Shown here: positions 11,601-20,980 of the stretch, in pieces
Position numbering within the stretch: position 1 is the first letter of the stretch
Layout: each line of letters begins with the position of its first letter
Assembly: GCA_964016885.1 (NCBI GenBank)
Contig: OZ024741.1
Span: forward strand, 25,564,374-25,628,373
Length of the DNA: 64,000 nt
From: Eledone cirrhosa
Taxonomy: Eukaryota; Mollusca; Cephalopoda; Octopoda; Eledonidae
Reading direction: 5' to 3'
Notes under the pieces: model-generated
Databases searched by the model: none
Told to the model about the DNA's origin: nothing
The model's input: the letters and a program-made list of their open reading frames with translations, nothing else
Made by a program: the position numbers and the translations under genes

Positions 11601-13787
11601 GAATAACCCCATTGTAAAGGATAATTATCACATTATTATTATTATTAGAAACAATATCAAAATAGAATGTTGTGCAAGATGTGGTTCTTTGGCCCATTTA
11701 GGATGGCAGTAACTTTGAATAAGAACTGAGATCATGACATCCTGTCCATGCTAGCATGGAAACAGGCATGATATAATAAAGACAACAGATTAATAGAATC
11801 GGTAGAGCATCAGATATTTTAGTGTACTGGTGCAGCAGTATTCTCATAAATTGCTACAAAGGTAAAGGAGATGCTCTGGAGAGGAGCAATTATAGGGGTA
11901 TAAAACTGATGGATCAGGTTATGAAAGTGGCAGAAAGCATATTAGCACAACTAATTAGAGAAAGAGTCAAACTAGATGAGATGCAGTTTGGTTTTGTGCC
12001 TGGGAAGAGTACAACAGATGCCCTCTTCTTGGTGAGACAATTACAAGAGAGGTTCTTAGAGAAAAATAAGTTGAGGAATGGCTTGTGAGGACAGTGCAAA
12101 CTTTGTACAGAGGTGCTGTCAGTAAAGTCAGGGTAGGAATGGAGTTTAGTGAGGAATTCTAGATACAAGTAGGAGTACATCAAGGTTTGGTCCTCAGTCC
12201 GCTCTTGTTCATTATCGTCCTCCAAGCGATAACAGAGGAGTTTAAGACTGGCTGTCCATAGGAACTTCTCTATGCTGTCGATCTGGTTCTTATAGCAGAA
12301 TCAGTAGAGAAGCTAGAGAATGAATTCTGGCTATGGAAACAGCAGTTGGAAGCAAGAGGACTGAGAGTGAACCTAGCTAAGACAAAAGTGTTGATGAGTA
12401 GAAAAGAGGACAAAACTCTGATTCCGTCAGGGAAATGGCCATGTTCGATATGCAGAAAAGGAACTGGCATAAATTCTATAAAATGCACACAATGCAGATA
12501 CTGGGTACACAAGAGATGTAGCGGGATAGCAGGCAAACTAACAGGTAGGGAGAAATACGTATGCAGTAGATGTACAGGGAAATTAGACAGTAGAAGTTGC
12601 ATTGATACACACATTTTTCAAATGCAGGTGGGTGCTATAGAAGTGGTTGAAAGCTTCTGGTACCTAGATCAGATTAGCATGGGAGAGGAGTGTTCCGAGG
12701 ACATAGTATCTAGAATGACAGGTTGGAAGAAGTTTAGGGAGCTGCTTCCTCTGCTGACGAAGAAGGGTTTCTCCTTGCGTACAAAAGGCTGGTTATATGA
12801 TGCCTGTGTGAGGAGTGCGATTCTGCATGGTAGTGAGATATGGGCAGCAACTGCAGAGGGTATGCGACGGCTGGAGAGAAATGAGGCAAGCATGCTCCGT
12901 TGGATGTGCAATGTCAATGTGCATGAACGATCCAGCATGAATGTGTTGAGAGAGAAACTGTCTGAGAGGAATAGAATGTAGTGTACGAGAGAGGAGACTG
13001 AGGTGGTATGGACATGTGATGCGTATGGCGGATGACCGATGGGTGAAGAAGTGCCAGGAAATGCCAATTGAAGGAAGACATGGTAGAGGTAGACCATGAA
13101 AAACATGGGCGGAGGTGGTGAGAACAGACCTCAGATCGCTGAAGCTCACGGTGGAGATGACGAAGGACCGTGACAAGTGGAGAGATGCTGTGCTGAATAA
13201 GACCCGTCCCACCCTTGCAAGCAGGGAAAAGCAGACGTATGATGATGATGATGATGATTTAATAGCAACAGTATTTGGCCACACTAATTTAATTGTTTCT
13301 ATTTTGGGCACAAGGCCAGCAATTATTCCAGTGTATTACCGGGTACTTTATTTTATCGACCCTGTAACGGATGAAAGGCAAAGTTAACCTCGGTGGGATT
13401 TGAACTCAGATCATAAAGGGACGTAACTCTATGCTACAAAGCCTGGCGTCCGACACTCTACCGATACTGCCAATCCCCCACACTAATTTAGTGTGGGCTG
13501 GACTCAATAAAGAGAGAGGATATTTTGGTGCACTTTCTACATGAAGTATTTATAAAATGGATGTTTATATATAATGGCTAAAAATAATTTAAACTACAGA
13601 AAATTAAGTCCTTCATTAGAGAAGGAATAAAGCAAAGTTATCAAGATTTTCTATTTAGAATTGTAATTCACCATTGTGGAAGTAATGTATCGTCAGGGAA
13701 GAGTGTAAAAGAAGTAAGAGAGATGTACTTACCACACGTTATGCTACCCGATCTCTGAAAAAGCTTCAGAGATGCTAGGCGTAACAT
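8563..13787 (-). CDS. NDUFS1: NADH:ubiquinone oxidoreductase 75-kDa subunit, first 50 codons (partial gene)
   Basis: NDUFS1 carries the N-terminal iron-sulfur clusters of mitochondrial respiratory complex I and passes electrons from the FMN subunit toward ubiquinone. Two coding exons are visible on the minus strand: 13733-13787 and 8563-8657. Joined, they give exactly 50 codons. Exon 1 encodes MLRLASLKLFQRSGSITC, a basic, hydroxylated leader with no acidic residues, as expected of a mitochondrial presequence. Exon 2 encodes VELFVDD...VYVEPGTTVLQ, the conserved opening of the 2Fe-2S ferredoxin-like domain. Borders are canonical (gtaagt donors at both exons, ttgcag acceptor). The cysteine-bearing exons are not in the window and must lie left of position 1. 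The 5-kb intron contains a minisatellite and a LINE fragment. The family match is firm; only the amino end can be seen. Confidence 0.93.
8758..11441. repeat. 48-bp minisatellite derived from the LINE/SINE 3' tail module
   Basis: About 55 head-to-tail copies of a 48-bp unit (cacccagtccacattgtaaa is one part). Shortened 46-bp units lack one 'gt' in gtaggtgtcacaac. Because 48 is a multiple of three and the unit has no stop codon in the relevant frames, long open frames run through it on both strands, for example 9025-9798 (+; repeat CHNKKHPVHIVKLLCR) and 8786-9778 (-; repeat [16 protein letters not shown]). These are repeat artefacts, not recognised proteins. The same unit occurs two or three times in the 3' UTRs of the LINEs at 7940-8080 and 61085-61220, and the array continues at its right end into an ordinary tail module. 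It lies in NDUFS1 intron 1. Confidence 0.95.
11442..11604 (+). mobile_element. LINE/SINE 3' tail module
   Basis: This is the normal continuation of the tail after the minisatellite: gttaggaaggcatccagcc, then acccatgctagcgtgg and gttaaacgg ending in gatga. It shows that the minisatellite is an expanded segment inside one SINE or LINE copy rather than an independent array. Confidence 0.8.
11605..11827. other. NDUFS1 intron sequence, no gene seen
   Basis: AT-rich spacer with a short (TTA)n run at 11633-11648 and a small tail-like fragment (ccatgctagcatgg) near 11745. Nothing else is recognised. Confidence 0.5.
11828..13258 (+). mobile_element. 5'-truncated RTE-like LINE fragment
   Basis: It starts inside the reverse transcriptase (INCYKGKGDALERSNYRGIK) and carries DEMQFGFVPGKSTTDALF at 11970-12030. 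The segment with the DLEKAFDRVP catalytic block is deleted near 12070. The reading resumes at 12080 with the palm region, then the zinc finger (CSICRKGTGINSIKCTQC, about 12450-12500) and the C-terminal domain with LERNEASMLRWMCNVN (12880-12930). Frameshifts occur near 12160, 12260 and 12970. It ends in gcaagcagggaaaagcagac followed by (GAT)n at 13240-13258, without the long 48-bp-unit tail. It diverges clearly from the copy at 5783, so it belongs to an older or different subfamily. Confidence 0.9.
13300..13490 (-). mobile_element. tRNA-derived SINE, minus strand
   Basis: Read on the minus strand it begins with a tRNA-like head (ggcagtatcggtagagtg as A-box region; gagttcaaatcccacc as B-box region) followed by a body with ccgttacagggtcgata. 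Related copies lie at 14505-14640, 37735-37910, 38650-38765 and 46640-46785. It sits just upstream of the LINE tail, inside NDUFS1 intron 1. Confidence 0.75.
13733..13787 (-). CDS. NDUFS1: NDUFS1 coding exon 1 (start codon and mitochondrial presequence)
   Basis: The start codon at 13785-13787 opens MLRLASLKLFQRSGSITC; the exon ends after the first base of the next codon, followed by gtaagtac. No upstream ATG in this frame gives a longer presequence. Eleven bases before the ATG there is an acceptor-like tttcttttaatccag at about 13799 downward, so this exon may begin there, with the 5' leader on a further upstream exon. Confidence 0.9.
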
Positions 13788-13943
13788 CTTGATGGCTGGA
13801 TTAAAAGAAATATAATATTAATATAAATAACTGATATTAAAGCAGATAATTAATTTATGCACAAGGCCAGCAAATTAGTAAATTTATATATACACATTTA
13901 CACAGCCCCAGCCAACTCTATATTGTATATATACCAGTCCTAT

Positions 13944-14037
13944 ACGAGCAAGACAACCAATCTTGCCTCAAGTGGGACAATTCCTCTCTAAACCCATACT
14001 AGCGTGGAAGGTAGACGTTAAACGATGATGATGATGA
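13944..14037 (+). mobile_element. LINE tail fragment
   Basis: A short 3' piece matching the full-length LINE tail: tcctatacgagcaagacaac, then cttgcctcaagtgggac, then actagcgtggaagg and gttaaacgatgatgatgatg. It has no coding part. Confidence 0.75.
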
Positions 14038-14044
14038 CATAGTC

Positions 14045-14430
14045 CTGTTAACTATATATTGTATATACATATTTACACAGTCCTGGCTAACTATATACTG
14101 TATACACACATTTACACAGTCCTGGCTAACTATATACTGTATACACACATTTACACAGTCCTCGCTAACTATATACTGTATATATACATATTTACACAGT
14201 CCTGGCTAACTATATACTGTATACACACATTTACACAGTCCTGGCTAACTATATACTGTATACACACATTTACACAGTCCTCGCTAACTATATACTGTAT
14301 ATATACACATTTACACAGTCCTGGCTAACTATATACTGTATACACACATTTACAGTCCCAGCTAACTATATACTGTATATATAAATTTACACAGTCCTAG
14401 CTAACGCTATACTGTATACACACATATATA
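14045..14430. repeat. 39-bp minisatellite
   Basis: About ten copies of a 39-bp unit containing acacagtcctggctaacta and ctgtatacacacattta; the period is seen between 14091 and 14130. It is open in frame because 39 is a multiple of three, but it is low complexity and not a gene. Confidence 0.9.
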
Positions 14431-14504
14431 ACTTTATTATATACCTCAGCTACTTAGAGTACAACTTAATATATGTCTTAATTAAATACCAACACATTTA
14501 TTAA

Positions 14505-14640
14505 CAACCTACTATCGACCTCGAAAGGATGAAAGGCGAAGTTGACCTCGGCAGGATTTGAACTCAGAGAAAGCAGAGTCGGAATGAATACCATAAGGCA
14601 ATCTATCCGACGTTGTAACGAATGAAAAAATTGGGGCCTA
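14505..14640 (-). mobile_element. tRNA-derived SINE fragment
   Basis: On the minus strand it carries a B-box-like ctgagttcaaatcctgcc and a body with tcgacttcgcctttcatcc, related to the SINE at 13300-13490. Confidence 0.65.
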
Positions 14641-14787
14641 AACTCCTTTTAGCTGAACATATTGTATATCTGGATATATAGACTAAATAACTGTTGTTTT
14701 TTTTTTTATTAAATCTATAATGAACTACTTCAATAGAAGAAATAGCAGTACGTGTGTTAGTAAATAACAATCCTACGGATTTTATAT

Positions 14788-14850
14788 ATTATTCGTCTAA
14801 CCTATGCTAGCGTGGAGAAATGGATATTAAACGGTGATGATGATGATTTA
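14788..14850 (+). mobile_element. LINE/SINE tail fragment
   Basis: It reads tcgtctaacctatgctagcg, then ggagaaatgg and attaaacggtgatgatgatg. It is a very short 3' terminal piece. Confidence 0.65.
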
Positions 14851-16854
14851 TCAGAAACTTACTGATGTTCTAAATATACATAGTTTTACTAGTTTTAATA
14901 CCGAATATGAGACAGATGTTGGTAGAGAGGATCATGAATAACAAAGATCTTAAACTATAAGAGGTTGTTAAATTATATCAAGCGGTTAATGATAGTTTTT
15001 ATCGATGTTTAGTACATATAAAAACATTAATGTGACTAAAAATTTATAAATTGATCAGTATATAGATTGTGTTCATAATCAGGTATTTATGATAACTAGA
15101 GTTAATAGCAAGAAGTCTGTTTGTTAATAAATAAAAACTTTTGTTTTGTTTTTTCTACGAACTACACAGATAGTGAGTATAAAGGACAGAAATATATCAT
15201 TGGTATTTATTATATTCTAGTTGGGTGTTAGTACTGAAAGTCAATCTAATAGATATCACCACGTTATGCAATAAAATGACCCCTGGCACCAAAATGGTCC
15301 CTAAAAATAGTAGCCAAATCGATCAAATAACACACCAGTAACGTATTAACAATTGAATATTCCGTATTATCTTAGAGAGTTAACAGTTCGGAATAAGAGA
15401 GGGACAATGTCTTCAGACAGTGTATGAGAATCGCTAAGGACACCTTGAGAATATCTTTAGACACTCTTCTCTTTACGTTGCTTCTCCACTTAGTCCCGAG
15501 TTACTCTAATGGTTTTCACACATAAAACAAATCATTTAATGCTTCAGTTAATCTATAAAAGAATTGGTTGGTATCCCAAGTGTTAATATAATAGAGTTGT
15601 CAACGAAAATATAAAAAAAAGTGAAGATATTACATACCACTCACTTCGTCCTTAGACTCGATAGCAGTGAAGGTAAACCGTTAGTTTCGGATTATTATTA
15701 TTTGGTCAAAATTTTGTTCAACAATAAAATTTTCGTTTTCATCTTCCTTTGAGATGATTTTATAAATAATAAAATATTATATTAAACACATTAAAGTTTT
15801 CTATGAAGAAACTTGGTTCATAAGCACTTTAATACTGTGTTTAAAAATGTATTACTAACTCTGTAGTATTATGATGTCAAAGGTGATTTATAGAGGACAT
15901 TTTTTTTTTTTTTTTCACCTATCATAAATTGATGGGAAAATAATATCAAAACTTAAAATATTTGAAAATGTAAGCTTTATTTGAAAAAATGTAAGCTTTA
16001 AATAAAATGCTAATTTTTATATTTATACTAGAACGTTACCCGCCATATGTAGGGTCTTGTATTAATAAGGTAACAACAGGTTACAAATGTAAAACGCTTA
16101 AAATTTTATTTTAATTTTTTTTTAGATTGTATGGTGCTTACATAAATTAATAAAATGAATAATAATTTTAAGAATAAAAATACGATCTTTCATAGGTGGT
16201 GCGGAATGTAAACAAAAAAAAAATGACATTTCCTTCCAAAGCAACCTTCGGTCATCTTCGGTGAAAGTATTTGTGGTAAATGATGTATCCTAGTTGGATT
16301 GTTTATCGACATAGACGTGAGGGAAGGTCCCTCGTCTATTTACCATTTTTGTAAGTGAGAATTATAACAAAGTGAGTGGGTGTGTGCGTAAACAAGACAA
16401 TAACCACAACGAGAGTTATATTCAACAAATGTAAATAATGGTGATGTTTATTTTGTTTATATGTGTTTATTATATTACAAATGAAACACCAAATATAGAC
16501 GCGGTCAGTTGTGGTGAAGGGAGCGTATTACAATTACAAAGGTATTGTGGGGTTTGCTGTTTGCTGTTCCCTTGGCTGTTTATCGTTTCGTGGTACAGGG
16601 GCTGTTTTCTGTGGCGTGTATGCCGTCTGCTTTCCCGTGGCTGTCTGCTGGTTACCTCGGTGTTCTCCACCAGGGGGAGACAACTAGGCCTGATCCATTA
16701 TCCGCCAGGGTGCGTAAGGCGTCTTACTACATATTCGCCGGTGAAATTAAGATCTTCGTAATTTTTGAAAGGCGAAAAAATAAATTAACCATCAATTCAC
16801 CACCAAAGGCGATAATCGGTCGCACATCACAAAGTGCAATGTAACTTAAGGGGT
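14851..16854. other. Upstream flank of NDUFS1, AT-rich, no gene recognised
   Basis: Two kilobases of AT-rich sequence with no recognised coding region. A minus-strand donor-like site (gtatgtaat, or the overlapping gtgagtgg) follows a CpG-containing segment at 15638-15690 and could end a non-coding first exon of NDUFS1. Near 16309-16335 there is a small hairpin-like agacgtgaggga/tccctcgtct. The region 16440-16850 has short open frames without recognisable domains; it may be flanking sequence or the damaged front of the non-LTR element that starts at about 16855. Confidence 0.45.
15638..15690 (-). promoter_or_regulatory. Candidate non-coding first exon of NDUFS1
   Basis: The exon bearing the start codon is preceded by an acceptor-like sequence, implying an upstream leader exon. 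The nearest convincing minus-strand donor is at 15632-15645 (gtatgt, or gtgagt seven bases earlier), after a segment richer in CpG than its surroundings. This is inference only; the transcription start is not visible. Confidence 0.25.
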
Positions 16855-18094
16855 TACATTTGCTTGGCAGGCTTAACGGGAGCCCTCCTACCTCTCTTTC
16901 GGTGACCAAATCATCACCTCTGTCTCAGGAGTCCAACAGGGTGACGCACCCGAGCCCGATCTGTTTGCACTGGGCGTTGATGACGTCATCAAGATGGAGG
17001 TTGGGTTGGACCTCAATGTCTGGTACCTCGACGACGCTTGTTTGGGGGGAACTCCGGATATGGTTCTCGCCACTGCAAAATGGTTGAGGAGCTTGGCCGC
17101 CGGGGTCTCCAGGTCAATAGCTCTAAATGTGAGCTCTGGATCCTCAACCACCCGGCTTCTCAACACCAACAGCTAATCGACCTGTTTGCAGAGTCTTTCC
17201 CTTCCATCGCGGCCCCTCCTCCGTCGGCTTGATGCTCCTTAGGAGCCCCAATCACAGAGCTGGCCTTCGAGTCAATCTTCCAATCGAAGATGGTTGGCCT
17301 TGAGCAGCTGCTGAAGAATATTGAAGTTATCGAACCCCATCATGGTTTTTTCATACTCAGGAACTACCTGTCTATTCCTAAGCTTCTGTATCTACTCAGG
17401 TCAGCCCCTCTCACAGATTTCAGTCCTGCCTCCAACGCTTCGACGACCTAATCTTCGAGAGATTCGAGTGCCTGGTCAATGTTAGACTCTTTCCAGAGTC
17501 CCGCGATCAGGCTGCGTTGCCCAAGCGTTTGGGGGTCTTGGTCTTCGTAAGTGTTCGTCCCTCTCTCTCCCCTGCTTCCTTTCCTCCACCCACGCTTGCT
17601 CCACTCTGGTGAACAGCACCCCTCCTCTCCATCATGGAATAGTTCCAACAGGGAATTGGGTGAAGCTCTCCAGCAATGGAGTGAGTTGGGCTTGTCTCTT
17701 CCTGAGAAGGTGGAGGACAGTCGAAGTCAGAGAACTTGGGACAGCATAAGTTCGAAGGCCACCTTCGACTCCCTCTTCGTCCAGTCAGATAAATTTGCAA
17801 AGTGCCGCTTACTATCTGCCAGCGCCAAATACTCAGGTGACTGGGTTGATGCCCTACCCGTGGCCAACGCTGGTAGCCTACTCAACCTGGACGAACTTCG
17901 TGTCTCCATCGCCCTCAGAGTGGGAGCTGGCGTCTGCATGGGTTTGAGGTGCCGATGCGGCAAACTCCTCGACTCCACAGGCCTCCACGGTCTTTCTTGC
18001 CGCCTGGATGCCGGCCGCTTCGCGCGTCACACGGAGCTAAACCTAATTCTCAAGAGAGCTTTGGCCCGGTCGAATATCCCCTCAATCTTAGAAC
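16855..18094 (+). mobile_element. Non-LTR retrotransposon with restriction-like endonuclease, 5'-truncated left part
   Basis: The translation shows reverse transcriptase motifs GVQQGD (about 16945) and NVWYLDD (about 17015), with frame changes between blocks. Then comes a C-terminal region at 17551-18094 with CMGLRCRCGKLLDSTGLHGLSC and AGRFARHTELNLILKRAL, a Cys/His motif typical of non-LTR elements that carry a C-terminal PD-(D/E)XK nuclease. The text stops at 18094 in the middle of a conserved stretch and resumes at 24246, because a Gypsy element sits in between. GC content is well above the surrounding DNA. Amino-terminal domains are absent. Confidence 0.85.
18091..18094. repeat. Target-site duplication of the Gypsy insertion, left copy
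   Basis: The four bases gaac occur immediately left of the element (18091-18094) and again immediately right of it (24242-24245). Removing the element and one copy restores continuity of the interrupted non-LTR element. Confidence 0.85.
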
Positions 18095-18348
18095 TGTAAC
18101 CCAGGATTGTGTTGTTACAAAGTTTATTTTATTACAACAATATTCAATTTGAATATTGAATGGTAAAATAATTGACACAAAATATTCATACTATAACAGT
18201 GTTGGATCGTGCACCCAGAATGGTGGAATCCTTAATGTAAATGCCGCCCTGACTGCCATTTCTGCTGCTGATGAATCGTCGTGTGCTAGAGGCATCGTTT
18301 GTAGTGGATGATCAGAAGGTTGTGTGTCTGTTTTACGGGGTCACCAGT
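18095..18348 (-). mobile_element. Extra partial LTR plus duplicated PBS/gag start at the outer end of the Gypsy element
   Basis: Bases 18207-18348 repeat the first gag codons, leader and primer-binding site found at 23387-23522. Bases 18095-18201 repeat an internal LTR segment, with the bases between tgtaac and ccaggattgtg deleted relative to a full LTR. The order in element direction is therefore full LTR, leader and gag start, LTR piece. The terminal gttaca is kept and abuts the gaac duplication, so this extra block was inside the DNA when it integrated or was formed by a deletion in a longer tandem form. Confidence 0.85.
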
Positions 18349-19067
18349 TGTAACGGAATATTATGTGTGGTTGTAACGATAAGTGGATGGATGGATGTAA
18401 CTGTTGGTATGGTGGTTTCGATGTAAAGAAAAATACCAGGATTGTGTTGTTACAAAGTTTATTTTATTACAACAATATTCAATTTGAATATTGAATGGTA
18501 AAATAATTGACACAAAATATTCATACTATAATTTGGTGGCTCTTCGAGCCACGTAAATTCAAGTATCACAGAATACGATGATAATATGTGTAAGCAGAAA
18601 TGAATGGTGCGTGTACAAATGCTGGACTCACTATGAATGCGTGTGTGCGGCGTATCAGTATATTTACTTATTTGTATTGCAGGAGTCAGCGATCAGCCAG
18701 GAAGGTGAGAATAAGTGGCAGACTGGTTTTTCGTGACGAGAGCTTGTAAAAACGACTTGTCTTGTCTGTATCTCACTTCTTTTCTGTCGGGGCGTGAACA
18801 ACCCCTGTATTTATAAGAGTTGAAGTTAGAAGGATAGATATATCCTCTGAACTTTGGTTAGTCTCTCCCAAGGGATTAGTTTGCCAAGCGTAAACAAGTC
18901 AGAAAGGTGGATATATCCTCTGACCTATTTTCTGTCAGGCGTAAACACCTCTGACCTGTGTTTAGCCTCTCCCAAGGGGTTAGTCTCTTGAGCGTAAACA
19001 AGTTACCACGGCTTGTCCCAGAAGCGGGAAAGCTCAGATTCGGTTTCGAATCTTCGCCGCCGTTATA
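18349..19067 (-). repeat. Gypsy 3' LTR (719 bp)
   Basis: Direct repeat of 23523-24241 with equal length and nearly identical sequence. It is preceded in element direction by the polypurine tract at 19068-19080. Confidence 0.92.
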
Positions 19068-19444
19068 GTACCCCCCTTCCAGTGAGAAAGCTAAGATTGA
19101 ACGATCTAGGTGCATGTGAAATAAAGATAGGTATGACTAGGTGTGTTGTTGAAGAAAATCAGTAAAAATAAAAAAACACATGAAAGTCATTTACAAACAG
19201 GAGACATGAAAGAAATCATGCAAAGCAAAAGAAATTTACATGCAGGAAAATGTACTGTGATGTTACATAAAATTGAAAATGTTCGTACGAAAAGTTTGTT
19301 GATTAAAAGTTCGTTCATTTCATAGAAACGGAAAAATGTTCTTTTGCCTGTTCTTTTGATGTGGGTGATGCACAGAGTTAATTGATTTGTGTGTAGCAAT
19401 AGTTCATGACCACAGAAATTGGCCGATTCGTTGAAATGTACAAA

Positions 19445-20980
19445 TTAGCCGAAATGTCGACCAGATGCATAATTTGTACTTACCCGATAAACTTGTACGT
19501 ATCGCGTGGGCCATCGGACTGTTCTTCCAGATTTGGTGTGTCGGGGTTGTGCAGAATTTGCCGTGTTTGTGTCGGGCAAAGTTGTTGGTGAGTCTGCTGG
19601 GGAAACGGTGGGTACTGGTGGCAATTCCTGTTCTACGAACGCTTTTTTTAAACGATCAATGGAGACGGTATTTCGTTTCCTGTTAAAGTCGAGGACGAAA
19701 TACTTAGGGCATTTCTGTATCACCTTATAGGGCCCGGAATACGGCGGACGAAGTTGCGATGGAATACCGTCATTTCTAACGAAAACATGCGTCCATGTAT
19801 CGATGTCTTTTGGTATGTGTGAAGTAACGTGTTGTTGTTTAGGGGCTGAAGGAGACAGATACGACATCGATGACCGTAAACGGTGCACATATTTTGTAGG
19901 GTCTGGAAGTTCTTGTGGCGAAACAGGAGCGATCATTTGTCCGGGTAGAGTGAGTATGGTGCCATACAACATTTCAGCCGGAGAATGTCCGACTCCCCCC
20001 TTAACAGTGGAACGAATACCAAGAAGAATGAGTGGGAGGTATTCGAACCAGTTAGTGGAGTCTTCGTAAGCCTTGATAGATGATTTTAGCTGGCGGTGTA
20101 AGCGTTCTACCATGCCGTTAGCGGCAGGGTGATACGCTGTTATACGGATGTGTTTGCACCCGAGGAGACGAGTCAGCTCGGTAAATAGGTGCGAATCGAA
20201 CTGACGTCCTCTATCCGTAGTGATGGTCGCTGGTGTGCCGAAACGCGAAACCCAGTGAAACACTAGCGTTTTGGCGACAGTTTCCGCAGTAATATCCGTC
20301 AGAGGAAAAGCTTCTGGCCAGCGAGAAAATCGGTCGACACAGGTGAGAAGATGAGTGTAGTTGTGAGAAGGAGGCAAAGGTCCAACGATGTCTATATGCA
20401 CATGCTGGAACCGTGCATCAGGTGTTGCGAAAGAACTGATCGGGGCTTTGATGTGCCGGTGAATTTTCGCCTTCTGGCACGCGATACAGTTCCTAGCCCA
20501 TTCGCGGGAGTCCTTGTTGATGTTGGGCCACACAAAGCGGGCAACCATCAGTTTCTGCGTGGCGCGGACGCCAGGATGTGCCAGAGAATGCAGTGCCGAG
20601 AAAACGTCGCGTCGATGTTTCCGGGGCACGTATGGGCGCTCGTGGCCTGTGGAGATGTCGCACCAAATATAACCCGAAGAAGAGGACAGCGGGCATTCCT
20701 TCAATTTCAAGGATGATTTCCGGAGTTGCAGCAGTTCCTCGTCATTCTGTTGATCCGCTGCAATCTTCTGGAGGTCGATAGTGGCAGTGGTGTGAATTGA
20801 GTTAAGCTCCATGCGCGATAGGGCATCAGCTGCTGTGTTTGTGGCACCCTTAATGTACCGAATATTAGTAGTGTACTGAGAAATGAAGTCCAGATGTCGG
20901 ACCTCCCTGGGTGAGTGTCGGTCAGGCTTGGCGTTGAACGCGTACACTAGTGGTTTGTGGTCGGTGTATATAGAGAACAC
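19445..20980 (-). pseudogene. Gypsy pol: RNase H end and integrase
   Basis: A 511-codon open frame. Residues 1-60 are the end of RNase H ([19 protein letters not shown]). A zinc-binding HHCC motif lies at about 122-170 ([15 protein letters not shown]). The integrase core has acidic residues D197 (HVHIDIVGP), D256 (TTDRGRQF) and E292 (NGMVERLH), the expected catalytic triad. The carboxyl end binds host DNA in this family. The frame is offset from the upstream gag-RT frame, and their junction near 20970 breaks RNase H, so this copy probably cannot make a full polyprotein without frameshifting. The integrase domain itself looks undamaged. Confidence 0.9.

Noticed and set aside
16438..16844. Short open frames with hydrophobic Cys/Trp/Leu-rich sequence
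   Set aside because: Several overlapping frames on both strands, no recognised domain, and no splice or start evidence; treated as flanking or decayed element sequence.
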